From Caldifarciminota bacterium (GTDB lineage Bacteria; Hydrothermota; Hydrothermia; Hydrothermales; JAJRUZ01): a DNA stretch of 35,195 nucleotides. The notes below the pieces were generated by a model. It did not search any database. It had not been told where the DNA came from and was given only the letters and a program-made list of their open reading frames with translations. The position numbers and the translations under genes were made by a program. Location of the stretch: the NCBI GenBank assembly GCA_024277525.1, contig JAJRUZ010000054.1, positions 1-35,195 of the forward strand, given 5' to 3'. This document shows, piece after piece, positions 8,167 to 16,525 of the stretch. Position 1 is the first letter of the stretch. Every line of letters starts with the position of its first letter.

Positions 8167-9495
8167 ATGAAAAGAAGAAAAACATTATGGGATGAAATAA
8201 ATGAAAAATTAAAAGAAGAACTGTCTGAAAGGCAGTATGGTCTCTGGTTCAAAAGGGTAAAAGGTGGAGACCTGGAGACGGATCATATTCTACGTCTGGA
8301 ATGTGATAATGAATATGTAAAAAGTTTTATAGAAAGGACATACGGTGCTCTTTTAAAAAGGATTTTAACGGATATAGGGTATCCGATGGTTCAGATAAAA
8401 TTTGAGGTTAAAAAAGACGGGGGTCCTAAGGAAGAAATTTTTACAAAAAAGGAAAATAAGATAAAACCGAAGGTGAGTGCTACCGGGCTCCAGGAAAGAT
8501 ATACTTTTGAAAATTTTGTTCCCGGAAAAAACAGTGAAATGGCTTTTTCTGCTGCAAGGGCGGTTGCCTATGCGCCCGGAGAAGAATATAACCCGCTTTT
8601 TATTTACGGAGGAGTGGGACTCGGAAAAACTCACCTTTTACATGCAATAGGAAATGATACTATCAAAAGAAAGAAAAACATAAAAGTTTTACTTATTACA
8701 ACCGAGGAACTCATTTCAAAAATAGTGGATGCCATTCAAAAGAGAAAGCTTAATGAATTCAGGAATAAAATAAGGTCTTTTGACATCCTTTTAATAGACG
8801 ATATCCATTTTCTCTCAGGGACACAATTCATACAGGAAGAACTTTTTCACACATTTAACTCTTTTTATAATGAAAAAAAACAGGTGGTTTTTACCGCAGA
8901 CAGACCTCCTTGGGATTTGGAAAATATTGCTGAAAGACTGGTTGACAGGTTCTCATGGGGACTTGTTACCGATATAAAGCCACCCGAATATGAAACAAGG
9001 CTTGCAATTTTGAAATTAAAAGCTCAGGAAAGGGGACTTGAACTTCCTGATGAGGTATTTGGTCTTATAGCCAGGAATGTGAAAAAGAATGTAAGATCAC
9101 TTGAAAGTTGTATAGTTCGTTTGCACGCAATTTACTCATTAAAAAGAATACCCATAACAGAAGAACTTGCAAAAAAGGAGCTTGCCGATATTTTTTCCTC
9201 TGCCTCTCTAAAAGAACCCGAAGATGTAATTCAATTAATCTCAGAATTTTACAATATCCCTAAAACAGAAATTATGGGAAAAAAGCAAAAAAAGGAACTG
9301 ACACATGCAAGGCATGTTGCAATGTACATAATGAAAAATATTTATGCCATGAAAGTCACCGAAATAGCGAAATTTTTCGGCAGGGATCATACAACGGTTT
9401 TAAATGCAATTCAAAAAATAGAAAAAAGACTCCCGCAAGATGAAAACTTCAAAGAGGAAATAAGAGAAATTGAAAAACTACTCAAATCACTGTGA
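8167..9495 (+). CDS. dnaA: Chromosomal replication initiator DnaA
   Basis: DnaA binds boxes at the origin as an ATP-dependent oligomer and melts the adjacent A+T-rich DNA. The 442-residue protein has an N-terminal DnaB-contact domain (about 1-85), a short linker, then the AAA+ domain with Walker A GGVGLGKT (148-155) and Walker B LLIDDIHF (D211, D212). Domain IV carries the box-binding signature GRDHTTV (405-411). A strong AAAGGAGG site lies 6 bases before ATG 8167. DnaA boxes flank the gene on both sides, and dnaN follows, the classical origin order. Confidence 0.98.
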   Translation: MKRRKTLWDEINEKLKEELSERQYGLWFKRVKGGDLETDHILRLECDNEYVKSFIERTYGALLKRILTDIGYPMVQIKFEVKKDGGPKEEIFTKKENKIKPKVSATGLQERYTFENFVPGKNSEMAFSAARAVAYAPGEEYNPLFIYGGVGLGKTHLLHAIGNDTIKRKKNIKVLLITTEELISKIVDAIQKRKLNEFRNKIRSFDILLIDDIHFLSGTQFIQEELFHTFNSFYNEKKQVVFTADRPPWDLENIAERLVDRFSWGLVTDIKPPEYETRLAILKLKAQERGLELPDEVFGLIARNVKKNVRSLESCIVRLHAIYSLKRIPITEELAKKELADIFSSASLKEPEDVIQLISEFYNIPKTEIMGKKQKKELTHARHVAMYIMKNIYAMKVTEIAKFFGRDHTTVLNAIQKIEKRLPQDENFKEEIREIEKLLKSL

Positions 9496-9512
9496 AAAAT
9501 TCAAAATTTTTA

Positions 9513-9664
9513 TGTGGAAAACTCTTTTACTTAATTTTCCACATAACTTCCACATTAAACTTTTATCTAAAAGGCAACATGATTTTAAATTTCCACAAAC
9601 TTAATATTATAATTAATATATATTTTTTAAAAGGTTCTAATCCTTAAATATCAAATGTGGAAAA
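9513..9664 (+). other. oriC: Probable oriC: DnaA boxes and A+T-rich stretch before dnaN
   Basis: The dnaA-dnaN gap holds boxes at 9513-9521 (TGTGGAAAA, plus), 9535-9543 (TTTTCCACA, i.e. minus), 9546-9554 (weaker, minus), 9589-9597 (ATTTCCACA, minus) and 9656-9664 (TGTGGAAAA, plus). A pure A/T run at 9601-9632 lies next to the 9589 box and is a good candidate unwinding element. The last box overlaps the dnaN start region, so DnaA may also control dnaN. Confidence 0.8.
9631..9645 (+). promoter_or_regulatory. T-arm-like leader hairpin before dnaN
   Basis: AAGG-TTCTAAT-CCTT has a 4-bp stem and 7-nt loop; the core GTTCTAATC fits GTTCNANNC. Possible -10 elements TATAAT (9608-9613) and TATATT (9619-9624) lie just upstream, placing the hairpin at or near the dnaN mRNA 5' end. 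Confidence 0.45.
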
Positions 9665-9665
9665 T

Positions 9666-10754
9666 ATGAAATTTAAAATTTTACAAGAGAACTTTTTGAG
9701 ATTGATTGAAAATGTTTATCATGCGATACCCTCACGGGCAGCGCTTCCTATTCTTGAGAGTATCAAAATAGAGACAAAAGGAGAGGAGATTTTTCTTTCT
9801 TCAACAAATTTGAACTTTTCACTTAAAGTGAAAGGCAGAGCAGAAGTTGAAGAAGAAGGAGCCCTGTGTGTTAAAGGCAAAGAATTAAGGGATGTTACCT
9901 CAAGATTAAAAAATGAAAGAATAACAATTGAGAAAAGGGATGAAAGGGGTCTTTTTATAATTACTTCTCATGCAGAGTATAATTTTTTCATTCAGCCTGC
10001 CGAAGATTTTCCTAACATAGAAGAGTTAGAAAACAATGAAAGCATAGAGATAAATTCCAACGATGTAATAGAAGGGGTTGAAAAAATTGCCTTTTGTGTG
10101 GCAAAAAATGACACAAGACAATTTTTAAACAATGTTTTAATGGATATAAGTGGAAATAAATTAACCTTTGTCGGTTCTGATTCACACAAACTCGGACTGT
10201 ATGAGGTAAATGTTGAAAATCAGGGAATAGAGGGACAATTCTTGCTTGATCCAAAAAGTTTTGATTTTTTAAAAAATCAAAAAAATGAAATTATTAAAAT
10301 AATCTTTTCAGAGACAAAAGTTCAGTTTAATTTTAAAGACGGATATGAGATAGTCAGTTTGGTTGACGATAAATATCCTGATTACAGAGCGGTAATTCCC
10401 TCCGAAATGCCTCACAGATTAAAAATAACAAAGGCGGATTTACTTGAAGTTTTAAGAAGATTAAATATATTTACTTCTCCGCCTAATTATCCTGTTCAAT
10501 TTGATTTAGAACAGGGTAATATTCTTATAAAGGCTGTATCCGGAGAAATCGGAGAGGCTGTTGAGAGGATATCCGGATTTTATGAGGGAGACAAAATAGA
10601 AGTCGGGTATAATTGTAATTATTTAATAGATATAGTGCGGCATATAGATGAAGATGTGGTAGAGATAGGGATAACAGGAAGGGAAAGTGCGACGGTGATA
10701 AAAGGAGAGGACGCGGAAAATTATTTATATCTCTTGATGCCGATCAGGATTTAG
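9666..10754 (+). CDS. dnaN: DNA polymerase III beta subunit (sliding clamp)
   Basis: The clamp encircles DNA and tethers the replicative polymerase. The protein has 362 residues from ATG 9666 and the usual opening MKFKILQENF. Three repeated clamp folds are expected, and the protein ends in YLYLLMPIRI, the typical PMRL-type C-terminal region. A GTG at 9657 would add three residues but lies inside a DnaA box, so ATG 9666 is preferred. No clear Shine-Dalgarno sequence precedes it. The gene is followed by a convergent minus-strand cluster. Confidence 0.96.
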   Translation: MKFKILQENFLRLIENVYHAIPSRAALPILESIKIETKGEEIFLSSTNLNFSLKVKGRAEVEEEGALCVKGKELRDVTSRLKNERITIEKRDERGLFIITSHAEYNFFIQPAEDFPNIEELENNESIEINSNDVIEGVEKIAFCVAKNDTRQFLNNVLMDISGNKLTFVGSDSHKLGLYEVNVENQGIEGQFLLDPKSFDFLKNQKNEIIKIIFSETKVQFNFKDGYEIVSLVDDKYPDYRAVIPSEMPHRLKITKADLLEVLRRLNIFTSPPNYPVQFDLEQGNILIKAVSGEIGEAVERISGFYEGDKIEVGYNCNYLIDIVRHIDEDVVEIGITGRESATVIKGEDAENYLYLLMPIRI

Positions 10755-10771
10755 AAACTATTGAAAAAGAG

Positions 10772-10915
10772 TGATAGGGAACCGAAGAAAATAAGAAAGG
10801 ACAGAGGAAGAAATCAAGGGACCGATGAAGGAAGATTTTTTAAAAATAAATAGTATTTGAGGCTAAAATTAAGGTTTCTTTGCGGAGAGATTCTTTTCGC
10901 ACCTTCTCCCTATCA
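10772..10915. repeat. Inverted and direct repeats in the dnaN/lipoprotein gap
   Basis: TGATAGGGA (10772-10780) is matched by its reverse complement TCCCTATCA (10907-10915). Within the region AGGGAACCGAAGAA (10776-10789) is partly repeated as AGGGACCGATGAA (10817-10829). Genes converge here, so the region may hold a long-range stem or terminators, but no strong short intrinsic terminator is seen. Confidence 0.3.
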
Positions 10916-10928
10916 TAAAGATGAAAAA

Positions 10929-11453
10929 TTAAAGAATAACACTTATATAAGTTGTTCTTGCTGAAATCTTATCAAAGATACAGGTTCCGCCATTTTTAAA
11001 TATCTTGACTTTTATTGCAAGTAAACTACAAAAATTGAACGACTCTATTGTTGTCCCCTTCCATAAGAAATCAAAAACAGCCTTAAAACCCGTTGCTCTC
11101 TTAACCGGTGTTTTAAATAAAGTTAATATATCAAGTTTAAAATAAACAGTAAGATCTTCATTTTCATTTACAACATTGATTCCTCTCTTTTCAAAAAACT
11201 TCTTGATTATTTTTTTAAATTTTTCATCCTTTATCAATTTAACCCTTTGGGTATCATACAAATAATAGGGATTAAAGCAGTAGTCTGTAATTAAGGCACT
11301 ATCACCTATCATGCTTACAATTTTTATTTTTGGTCTTTCCAAAAATTCCTGGTAATTATATTTTGCCGGAGGAATGTTAATAAAAATTCTCCTCTGCTTA
11401 CTTGTTGTTGCACATCCGATGATAAGTAGATACAATAACACCCTCCGCTTCAT
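10929..11453 (-). CDS. Putative lipoprotein of unknown function
   Basis: The 174-residue protein begins with a short charged start and hydrophobic segment ending in the lipobox-like LIIGC (C14), followed by ATTSKQ. It is therefore predicted to be lipid-anchored. The mature part is mixed alpha/beta with many K, F and I, and has no motif that I recognise. Its ATG overlaps the TGA of the upstream small ORF (ATGA), indicating translational coupling. Nearby plsY and dnaE give no clue to its role. Confidence 0.6.
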   Translation of the reverse strand: MKRRVLLYLLIIGCATTSKQRRIFINIPPAKYNYQEFLERPKIKIVSMIGDSALITDYCFNPYYLYDTQRVKLIKDEKFKKIIKKFFEKRGINVVNENEDLTVYFKLDILTLFKTPVKRATGFKAVFDFLWKGTTIESFNFCSLLAIKVKIFKNGGTCIFDKISARTTYISVIL

Positions 11454-11689
11454 TTTTCAGAAATTTTCTTCAAATCTTCTTTAAAGTAATTTTTTAATTT
11501 ATTTCTGATGTAAGGCAGTTTTCTACCTTTGTTAATTATTAAGCCGTACTTTTTCTTCATAATTATGTTATTATTTTTATAAATTTCAATATATGCAAAA
11601 ATTATACTCTTATAAACCCATTCTTTTGTATAAATATTTATCAAATATGAAGCTTGCGAAATTAAACCGAATAAAGAACCGATCAACAA
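11450..11689 (-). CDS. Small membrane ORF with uncertain 5' end
   Basis: From TTG 11689 this encodes 79 residues: a hydrophobic stretch (LIGSLFGLI), then a basic tail ending KKISEK. The open frame continues upstream to 11770 and reads EEIKYVPVERPEEKG followed by NIIIAGGLL, which completes a plausible transmembrane helix, so TTG 11689 probably truncates the protein. No ATG, GTG or earlier TTG exists before the in-frame TAA at 11771-11773. The gene may be 5'-damaged or use a rare start. It is coupled to the lipoprotein gene by an ATGA overlap. I do not recognise the family. Confidence 0.45.
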   Translation of the reverse strand: MLIGSLFGLISQASYLINIYTKEWVYKSIIFAYIEIYKNNNIIMKKKYGLIINKGRKLPYIRNKLKNYFKEDLKKISEK

Positions 11690-11873
11690 TAACCCACCGG
11701 CAATGATTATATTTCCTTTTTCTTCGGGTCTTTCTACAGGGACATATTTAATTTCTTCAACAGATGCTTTTTATTTTAAGAAAAATTTATCATTTCGTCA
11801 AGATGGAGGAGAATTTCAGAATAAACCATAAGTTAATCCAACCGCCTTCTCCGGATTATTAAAAATTAATATT

Positions 11874-12458
11874 TTATTTAAGGGTTATTTTTCTTTCTTC
11901 GCCTTTAATGATTCTTTTTATATTTGACCGGTGTGCCCAGAAAATGAAAAGAACCGTAAAGAAAAGAATGATGTTAAAATAAAGGGGGTATTTTTCAAAA
12001 AATAAAGCAGTAAGAAAAACTGCTAAACAACCTGTCAGAGAACCCACAGAGACCATTCTGAAGAGAATCACCATAACAAAGAAAACAATTGCTCCTATGA
12101 ATATAGGAAAAGGAATTAAGGCTAAAAAGGCTCCAAAAGCACAAGCAACCCCTTTCCCGCCCCTGAATTTTAAAAAAGGCGATGTTATATGTCCAAGAAC
12201 CGTCAGAAAAGCAACAATACTTGCAAAATCAAAGGAGAATAATCTTAAAGCAAAAAAGGTAGGGAAAAAAGCCTTACTTACATCAAAAATTGCTGTCAAA
12301 AGCCCGAGTTTTTTATCAAATCTGAAAACATTTGTCGCACCTATGTTCCCGCTACCGAATTTCCTTATGTCATGCCCTTTTAATTTAACAAAAATATATC
12401 CATAAGGAACAGAACCTGATAAATACGATAGAATTGCATAAAAGATTTTTATTATCAT
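11874..12458 (-). CDS. plsY: Glycerol-3-phosphate acyltransferase PlsY
   Basis: PlsY transfers the acyl group from acyl-phosphate to glycerol-3-phosphate, the first step of phospholipid synthesis, at the membrane. The 194-residue protein shows the family motifs SGSVPYGYIF (near residue 15), GSGNIGATNVFR (about 36-47) and FRGGKGVACAFG (about 97-108), with about five membrane helices and a basic C-terminus. No strong ribosome site precedes ATG 12458. It depends on PlsX, which is not in the window, and complements the acpP-fabF genes 6 kb away. Confidence 0.95.
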   Translation of the reverse strand: MIIKIFYAILSYLSGSVPYGYIFVKLKGHDIRKFGSGNIGATNVFRFDKKLGLLTAIFDVSKAFFPTFFALRLFSFDFASIVAFLTVLGHITSPFLKFRGGKGVACAFGAFLALIPFPIFIGAIVFFVMVILFRMVSVGSLTGCLAVFLTALFFEKYPLYFNIILFFTVLFIFWAHRSNIKRIIKGEERKITLK

Positions 12459-12528
12459 TAAAATATTTTACGAAAAACGAATGTTTTTTTGAAATTTCTT
12501 TTTACCTATTTATGTAACAAAAACTTCT

Positions 12529-15500
12529 TCAATTATCTATCAGACTTTCTATTCTGTTCTCCCCCAGTATATCATTGATTTTTTCAAAAAATTCCTCATT
12601 AAAAGATACTTTAAATACCATTGACTTATAAATTCTTCTCTTTTTGCCATCCTCAACACTGAAATAAAGGTCAAAATTACCTTTATAATTGTTTATAACT
12701 TCTTTTAATTCGTTTATTTTTTTGTTATCAATTTCATCCAAGTAAATCCTGATTAAGATACCCTTTAATTTCTCCTTTATAGCCTTTCTTATAGGCATTA
12801 TGTCATGCGCCAAAATCCTGCCTGAACCCGATGTTATTTCTCCTTCTATGTATAAAGGAACAAGTTTCTCCAAAAACTTCTCTATTTTCTTTTTTAATTC
12901 CTCAAATACTATTACCTGAAAGCCACCCTCAAAATCCTCTAAATGAAGAATATAGTATCCTTTTTTATCATTATTAAATTTTGTTTCAAGTTTTGTCAGT
13001 ATTCCGCATACTCTGACATTTTTCATCTCCGCTTCATCAATCTCCTGCAAATCCATTGAAGAGTGAGTTGCAAGAACATTCACATATTCCTCATAAGGCT
13101 CTAAGGGATGATTTTTTAAATAAATGTTCAAAACTTCTTTTTCCCATTCCATAATTCTTAAAGGATCTTTTTCGGCTTCGATAGTTTCCTCTTTTTGAGA
13201 ACCAAAAAGGGAAGGACCTTCTAATAATTTGGTTTTTTTCTCAAGAAGGGAATACAATTTCTCCCTATCAGTATCAAATATATCAAAAGCCCCTGCTTTT
13301 ATCAAAGCCTCTATTGTTTTCTTTGTAACCTTCTTTGAACTGACCCTTCTTACAAAATCATCAAAAGAAATAAAGGGTTTTTGATTCCTTATTTTTAATA
13401 TATGCTCACATGCCGCTTTACCTACATTTTTAACCGCAAGCAACCCGTATCTTATTTTGTTTTTTCCTTCAACCTTAAAATATATATCCGATTTAAGAAT
13501 GCAAACGGGTAATATTTCTATTCCATCCCTTTTTGCCGCCTGAATGAAAAAGGCAAGTTTTTCAATTTTATTTATCTCACTGTTTAAAGTGGCACAATAG
13601 AATTCCGTTTTATAATGTGCCTTTAAATATGCGGTAATGTAAGATAAAAGTGCATATCCTGTTGAGTGAGATTTGTTGAATGCATATTTTGCAAATGAGT
13701 ATATTTTGTCAACAATATTTCTTGCAGTTTCCTCCGGAATTCCTTTTTCTATCATTCCTTTAACAAATTCCTCCATTATCTCAACTCCCATTAATTCCTC
13801 TTTCTTTTTACCCATTGCTTTTCTGAGAATATCCGCCTTTCCGAGAGTAAAGCCTGCAAGTTCATGTGCTATCCTCATAACTTGTTCCTGATAAACAATT
13901 AAGCCGAAAGTCTCTTTTAATATATTCTCCATTTTCGGATGAGGATATGAAACAGGAGATAGTCCCTTTTTTCTTCTTACATATTCCTCGGTTGCACCTG
14001 CTCCTATAGGACCGGGTCTGTAAAGGGACAGGATTGCAATAAGGTCATTAAAATTATCCGGCTTTAATCTTCTTAATAATTCCCGCATTCCCCTTGATTC
14101 CAACTGAAAAACTCCCTGCGTTTTACCTTTTGAAAGTAATCTGTAAGTCTCTTTATCATCCAAAGGAATATTGTCCAAATTAATTTCTATACCTCTATCT
14201 TTTAACATCTTAACGGTATCATCTATCACAGTGAGTGTTCTCAGACCCAGGACATCAATCTTTAAAAGCCCGACCGATTCCAAGGAATTCATCTCATATT
14301 GAGAACATACGGTTCCTTTCGGGTCCTTATAAAGTGGAACAAATTCTGTTATTTTATAAGGTGATATAACAACTCCTGCTGCATGAACGGATGCATGTCT
14401 TGCAAGTCCTTCAGCCTTTTTAGCATATTCAAAAATCCTTTTATAATCCTCATTCTCCTCAACCATTTTCCTGAATACAGGGTTTTCTTTATATGTATCT
14501 TCTAATGTCGGGAATATACATTCTCTCGCAAGCTTGTCAACAAAACCGTAATCAAAACCCAGAACCCTCCCCATATCCCTCACTGCTTGCCTTGCCTTCA
14601 TTCTACCGAAAGTTATTATTTGTGAAACATTTTCTTCTCCGTATTTTCTTTTAATATACTCTATTATTTCATCCCTTCTCTCATCACCGAAGTCTATATC
14701 AACATCAGGGGGAGAAACCCTTTCAGGATTCAGAAATCTTTCAAATAAAAGATCATATTTTAAAGGATTTATTTTTGTAACCCCGAGGGAATACAAGACA
14801 AGAGAACCGACCGCAGAACCCCTTCCGGGTCCGACCGGTATACCCTCCCTTTTCGCAAAGTCAACAATGTCTTTAATTATCAAAAAATATCCCGAAAAAT
14901 TTAAATTTTTTATAACTTCCAGTTCTTTTTCTAATCTATCCACATATTTTTTAGCCGCATTTTCTCCGAATTTCTCACGCAGCCCTTTAAAACTTAAATA
15001 TTTAAGATATTCAAACTCATTGTCAAATTCATGAGGTATCTCTATTTTCGGAAGATATAATCCGTGATCAACTTTCAATTCCAGCTCAATCATATCCGCT
15101 ACCCTTCTTGTATTTAAAATAGCACTTCTATCGTAACTAAATAACTTCTCCATTTCCTCTTTTGATTTAAAATAAACTTCATTGGTTCTAAATTTAAATC
15201 TATCCGGGTCTTTGAATGTCTTTCCTGTCTGCAAAGCAAGTATTGCCTCATGAAAATCACTTTCATTTTTTTCAAGATAATGGACATCATTTGTAGCAAC
15301 ATAAATTAAATCATATTTTTTTGCAAATTCAAGAAGAACCTTATTTACCTTTATATTTTCTTCCATTCCGAGGTCCATCAATTCTATTATCACATTATCT
15401 TTTCCGAATATGTCCATATAAATTTTTAAGAGGTTTTCAGCCTCTTCTAATTTGTTTTCAAGTATTAAACTGGGGATCTCTGCTTTTAAACAGCCTGTCA

Positions 15501-15906
15501 TAAAAAAAAGACCTTCTGAATATTCCTTTAAAACATCCCTATCAATTCTCGGTTTATAATAAAAACCTTCCAAATAGCCTATTGAAGAAAGCTTTATTAA
15601 GTTTTTATATCCTTTTTCATTTTTTGCAATAAGCGTGATATGATTATAAGGATCAAACCCCTTCGGCAATTCCTTGTCTTTTCGTGATGTTTTGGCAATA
15701 TAAAGTTCTGCTCCTATTATCGGTTTTATTCCCCTTTCTTTTGCTTTTTTGTAAAATTCAATAACCCCGAATAAAGCTCCATGGTCCGTAATTCCGCACG
15801 CAGTCATTCCGTAAGAGATACATTTATCAAGCAATTTATCAATACTTATTACACCGTCAAGGAGTGAATACTCTGTATGTAAATGAAGATGAACAAAATC
15901 ACTCAT
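12529..15906 (-). CDS. dnaE: DNA polymerase III alpha subunit
   Basis: This is the replicative polymerase. Its 1125 residues are within the DnaE1 range. An N-terminal PHP domain (HLHLHTEYSLLDG, CGITDHGALFG, NDVHYLEKNESDFHEA) keeps many histidines and acids and may be metal-binding. The palm has the catalytic DVDIDFGDER with D401 and D403, and a third aspartate in LLKIDVLGL (D551). A helix-hairpin-helix region, a beta-binding region and a C-terminal OB-fold follow. There is no exonuclease domain as in PolC. The ATG overlaps the purN end by 8 bases, so it is co-expressed with purN and the binding-protein gene. Confidence 0.97.
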   Translation of the reverse strand: MSDFVHLHLHTEYSLLDGVISIDKLLDKCISYGMTACGITDHGALFGVIEFYKKAKERGIKPIIGAELYIAKTSRKDKELPKGFDPYNHITLIAKNEKGYKNLIKLSSIGYLEGFYYKPRIDRDVLKEYSEGLFFMTGCLKAEIPSLILENKLEEAENLLKIYMDIFGKDNVIIELMDLGMEENIKVNKVLLEFAKKYDLIYVATNDVHYLEKNESDFHEAILALQTGKTFKDPDRFKFRTNEVYFKSKEEMEKLFSYDRSAILNTRRVADMIELELKVDHGLYLPKIEIPHEFDNEFEYLKYLSFKGLREKFGENAAKKYVDRLEKELEVIKNLNFSGYFLIIKDIVDFAKREGIPVGPGRGSAVGSLVLYSLGVTKINPLKYDLLFERFLNPERVSPPDVDIDFGDERRDEIIEYIKRKYGEENVSQIITFGRMKARQAVRDMGRVLGFDYGFVDKLARECIFPTLEDTYKENPVFRKMVEENEDYKRIFEYAKKAEGLARHASVHAAGVVISPYKITEFVPLYKDPKGTVCSQYEMNSLESVGLLKIDVLGLRTLTVIDDTVKMLKDRGIEINLDNIPLDDKETYRLLSKGKTQGVFQLESRGMRELLRRLKPDNFNDLIAILSLYRPGPIGAGATEEYVRRKKGLSPVSYPHPKMENILKETFGLIVYQEQVMRIAHELAGFTLGKADILRKAMGKKKEELMGVEIMEEFVKGMIEKGIPEETARNIVDKIYSFAKYAFNKSHSTGYALLSYITAYLKAHYKTEFYCATLNSEINKIEKLAFFIQAAKRDGIEILPVCILKSDIYFKVEGKNKIRYGLLAVKNVGKAACEHILKIRNQKPFISFDDFVRRVSSKKVTKKTIEALIKAGAFDIFDTDREKLYSLLEKKTKLLEGPSLFGSQKEETIEAEKDPLRIMEWEKEVLNIYLKNHPLEPYEEYVNVLATHSSMDLQEIDEAEMKNVRVCGILTKLETKFNNDKKGYYILHLEDFEGGFQVIVFEELKKKIEKFLEKLVPLYIEGEITSGSGRILAHDIMPIRKAIKEKLKGILIRIYLDEIDNKKINELKEVINNYKGNFDLYFSVEDGKKRRIYKSMVFKVSFNEEFFEKINDILGENRIESLIDN

Positions 15907-16525
15907 TTTTCGGCAATATTCTCACTCTTCTTCCTTCTATTCTAAGCCTCCCTTCTGCAAATAATTTTATTGCCTCTGAATAAATTTTATGTTCTTCTTT
16001 TAAAATTCTCTGAGCAAGTGTTTCAGGTGTATCATCTTCCAAAACAGGTACACATCTTTGCAAAATAATGGGTCCCCCGTCCACTGTCTCATCCACAAAA
16101 TGCACCGTACAACCTGCAACTTTAACTCCGTATTCCCAAGCCTTTTTCTGGGCTTCAAGCCCTTTAAAAGAAGGTAAAAGGGAAGGATGGATATTCATTA
16201 TTCTGTTTTTAAATTCCCTTAAAAGTGCTCCTTTCAAAATTCTCATAAATCCCGCAAGCACAACAAGTTCAACTCCTTCTTCTTTTAAAATCCTTGCATA
16301 TTCTTCCTCTCTCTCGGGTTCAAGGGTGTGTTTTCTTTTTCCTGGATCCACATAAAGTGCCTTCACTCCGTAACTTTTTGCTATTTTAAGCACATTTGCA
16401 TCTTTGTTATCAGAAATCACAATTCTCATTTCACACGGCAGGGTTCCGTTTTTTATATTTTTTAAAATTGCCTCAACATTGGAACCCCTTCCGGAAGCAA
16501 GTGCACCTATTTTAAGTATTTTCAT
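15899..16525 (-). CDS. purN: Phosphoribosylglycinamide formyltransferase
   Basis: PurN transfers a formyl group from 10-formyl-THF to GAR, the third step of purine synthesis. The 208-residue protein has the substrate loop ASGRGSNVEAIL (10-21) and the catalytic set N111 and H113 in NIHPSLLPSF and D149 in ETVDGGPIILQ. Its ATG overlaps the stop of the upstream gene (ATGA), and its 3' end overlaps dnaE. Grouping with dnaE supplies both purines and polymerase, but this exact neighbourhood is unusual. Confidence 0.96.
   Translation of the reverse strand: MKILKIGALASGRGSNVEAILKNIKNGTLPCEMRIVISDNKDANVLKIAKSYGVKALYVDPGKRKHTLEPEREEEYARILKEEGVELVVLAGFMRILKGALLREFKNRIMNIHPSLLPSFKGLEAQKKAWEYGVKVAGCTVHFVDETVDGGPIILQRCVPVLEDDTPETLAQRILKEEHKIYSEAIKLFAEGRLRIEGRRVRILPKNE

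Noticed and set aside
9657-9665. GTG start for dnaN
   Set aside because: The GTG is part of a DnaA box, and ATG 9666 gives the usual MKF start of beta clamps.
12097-12405. Plus-strand 102-codon frame
   Set aside because: It is antisense to plsY, has no ribosome site and its codons mirror the conserved PlsY motifs.
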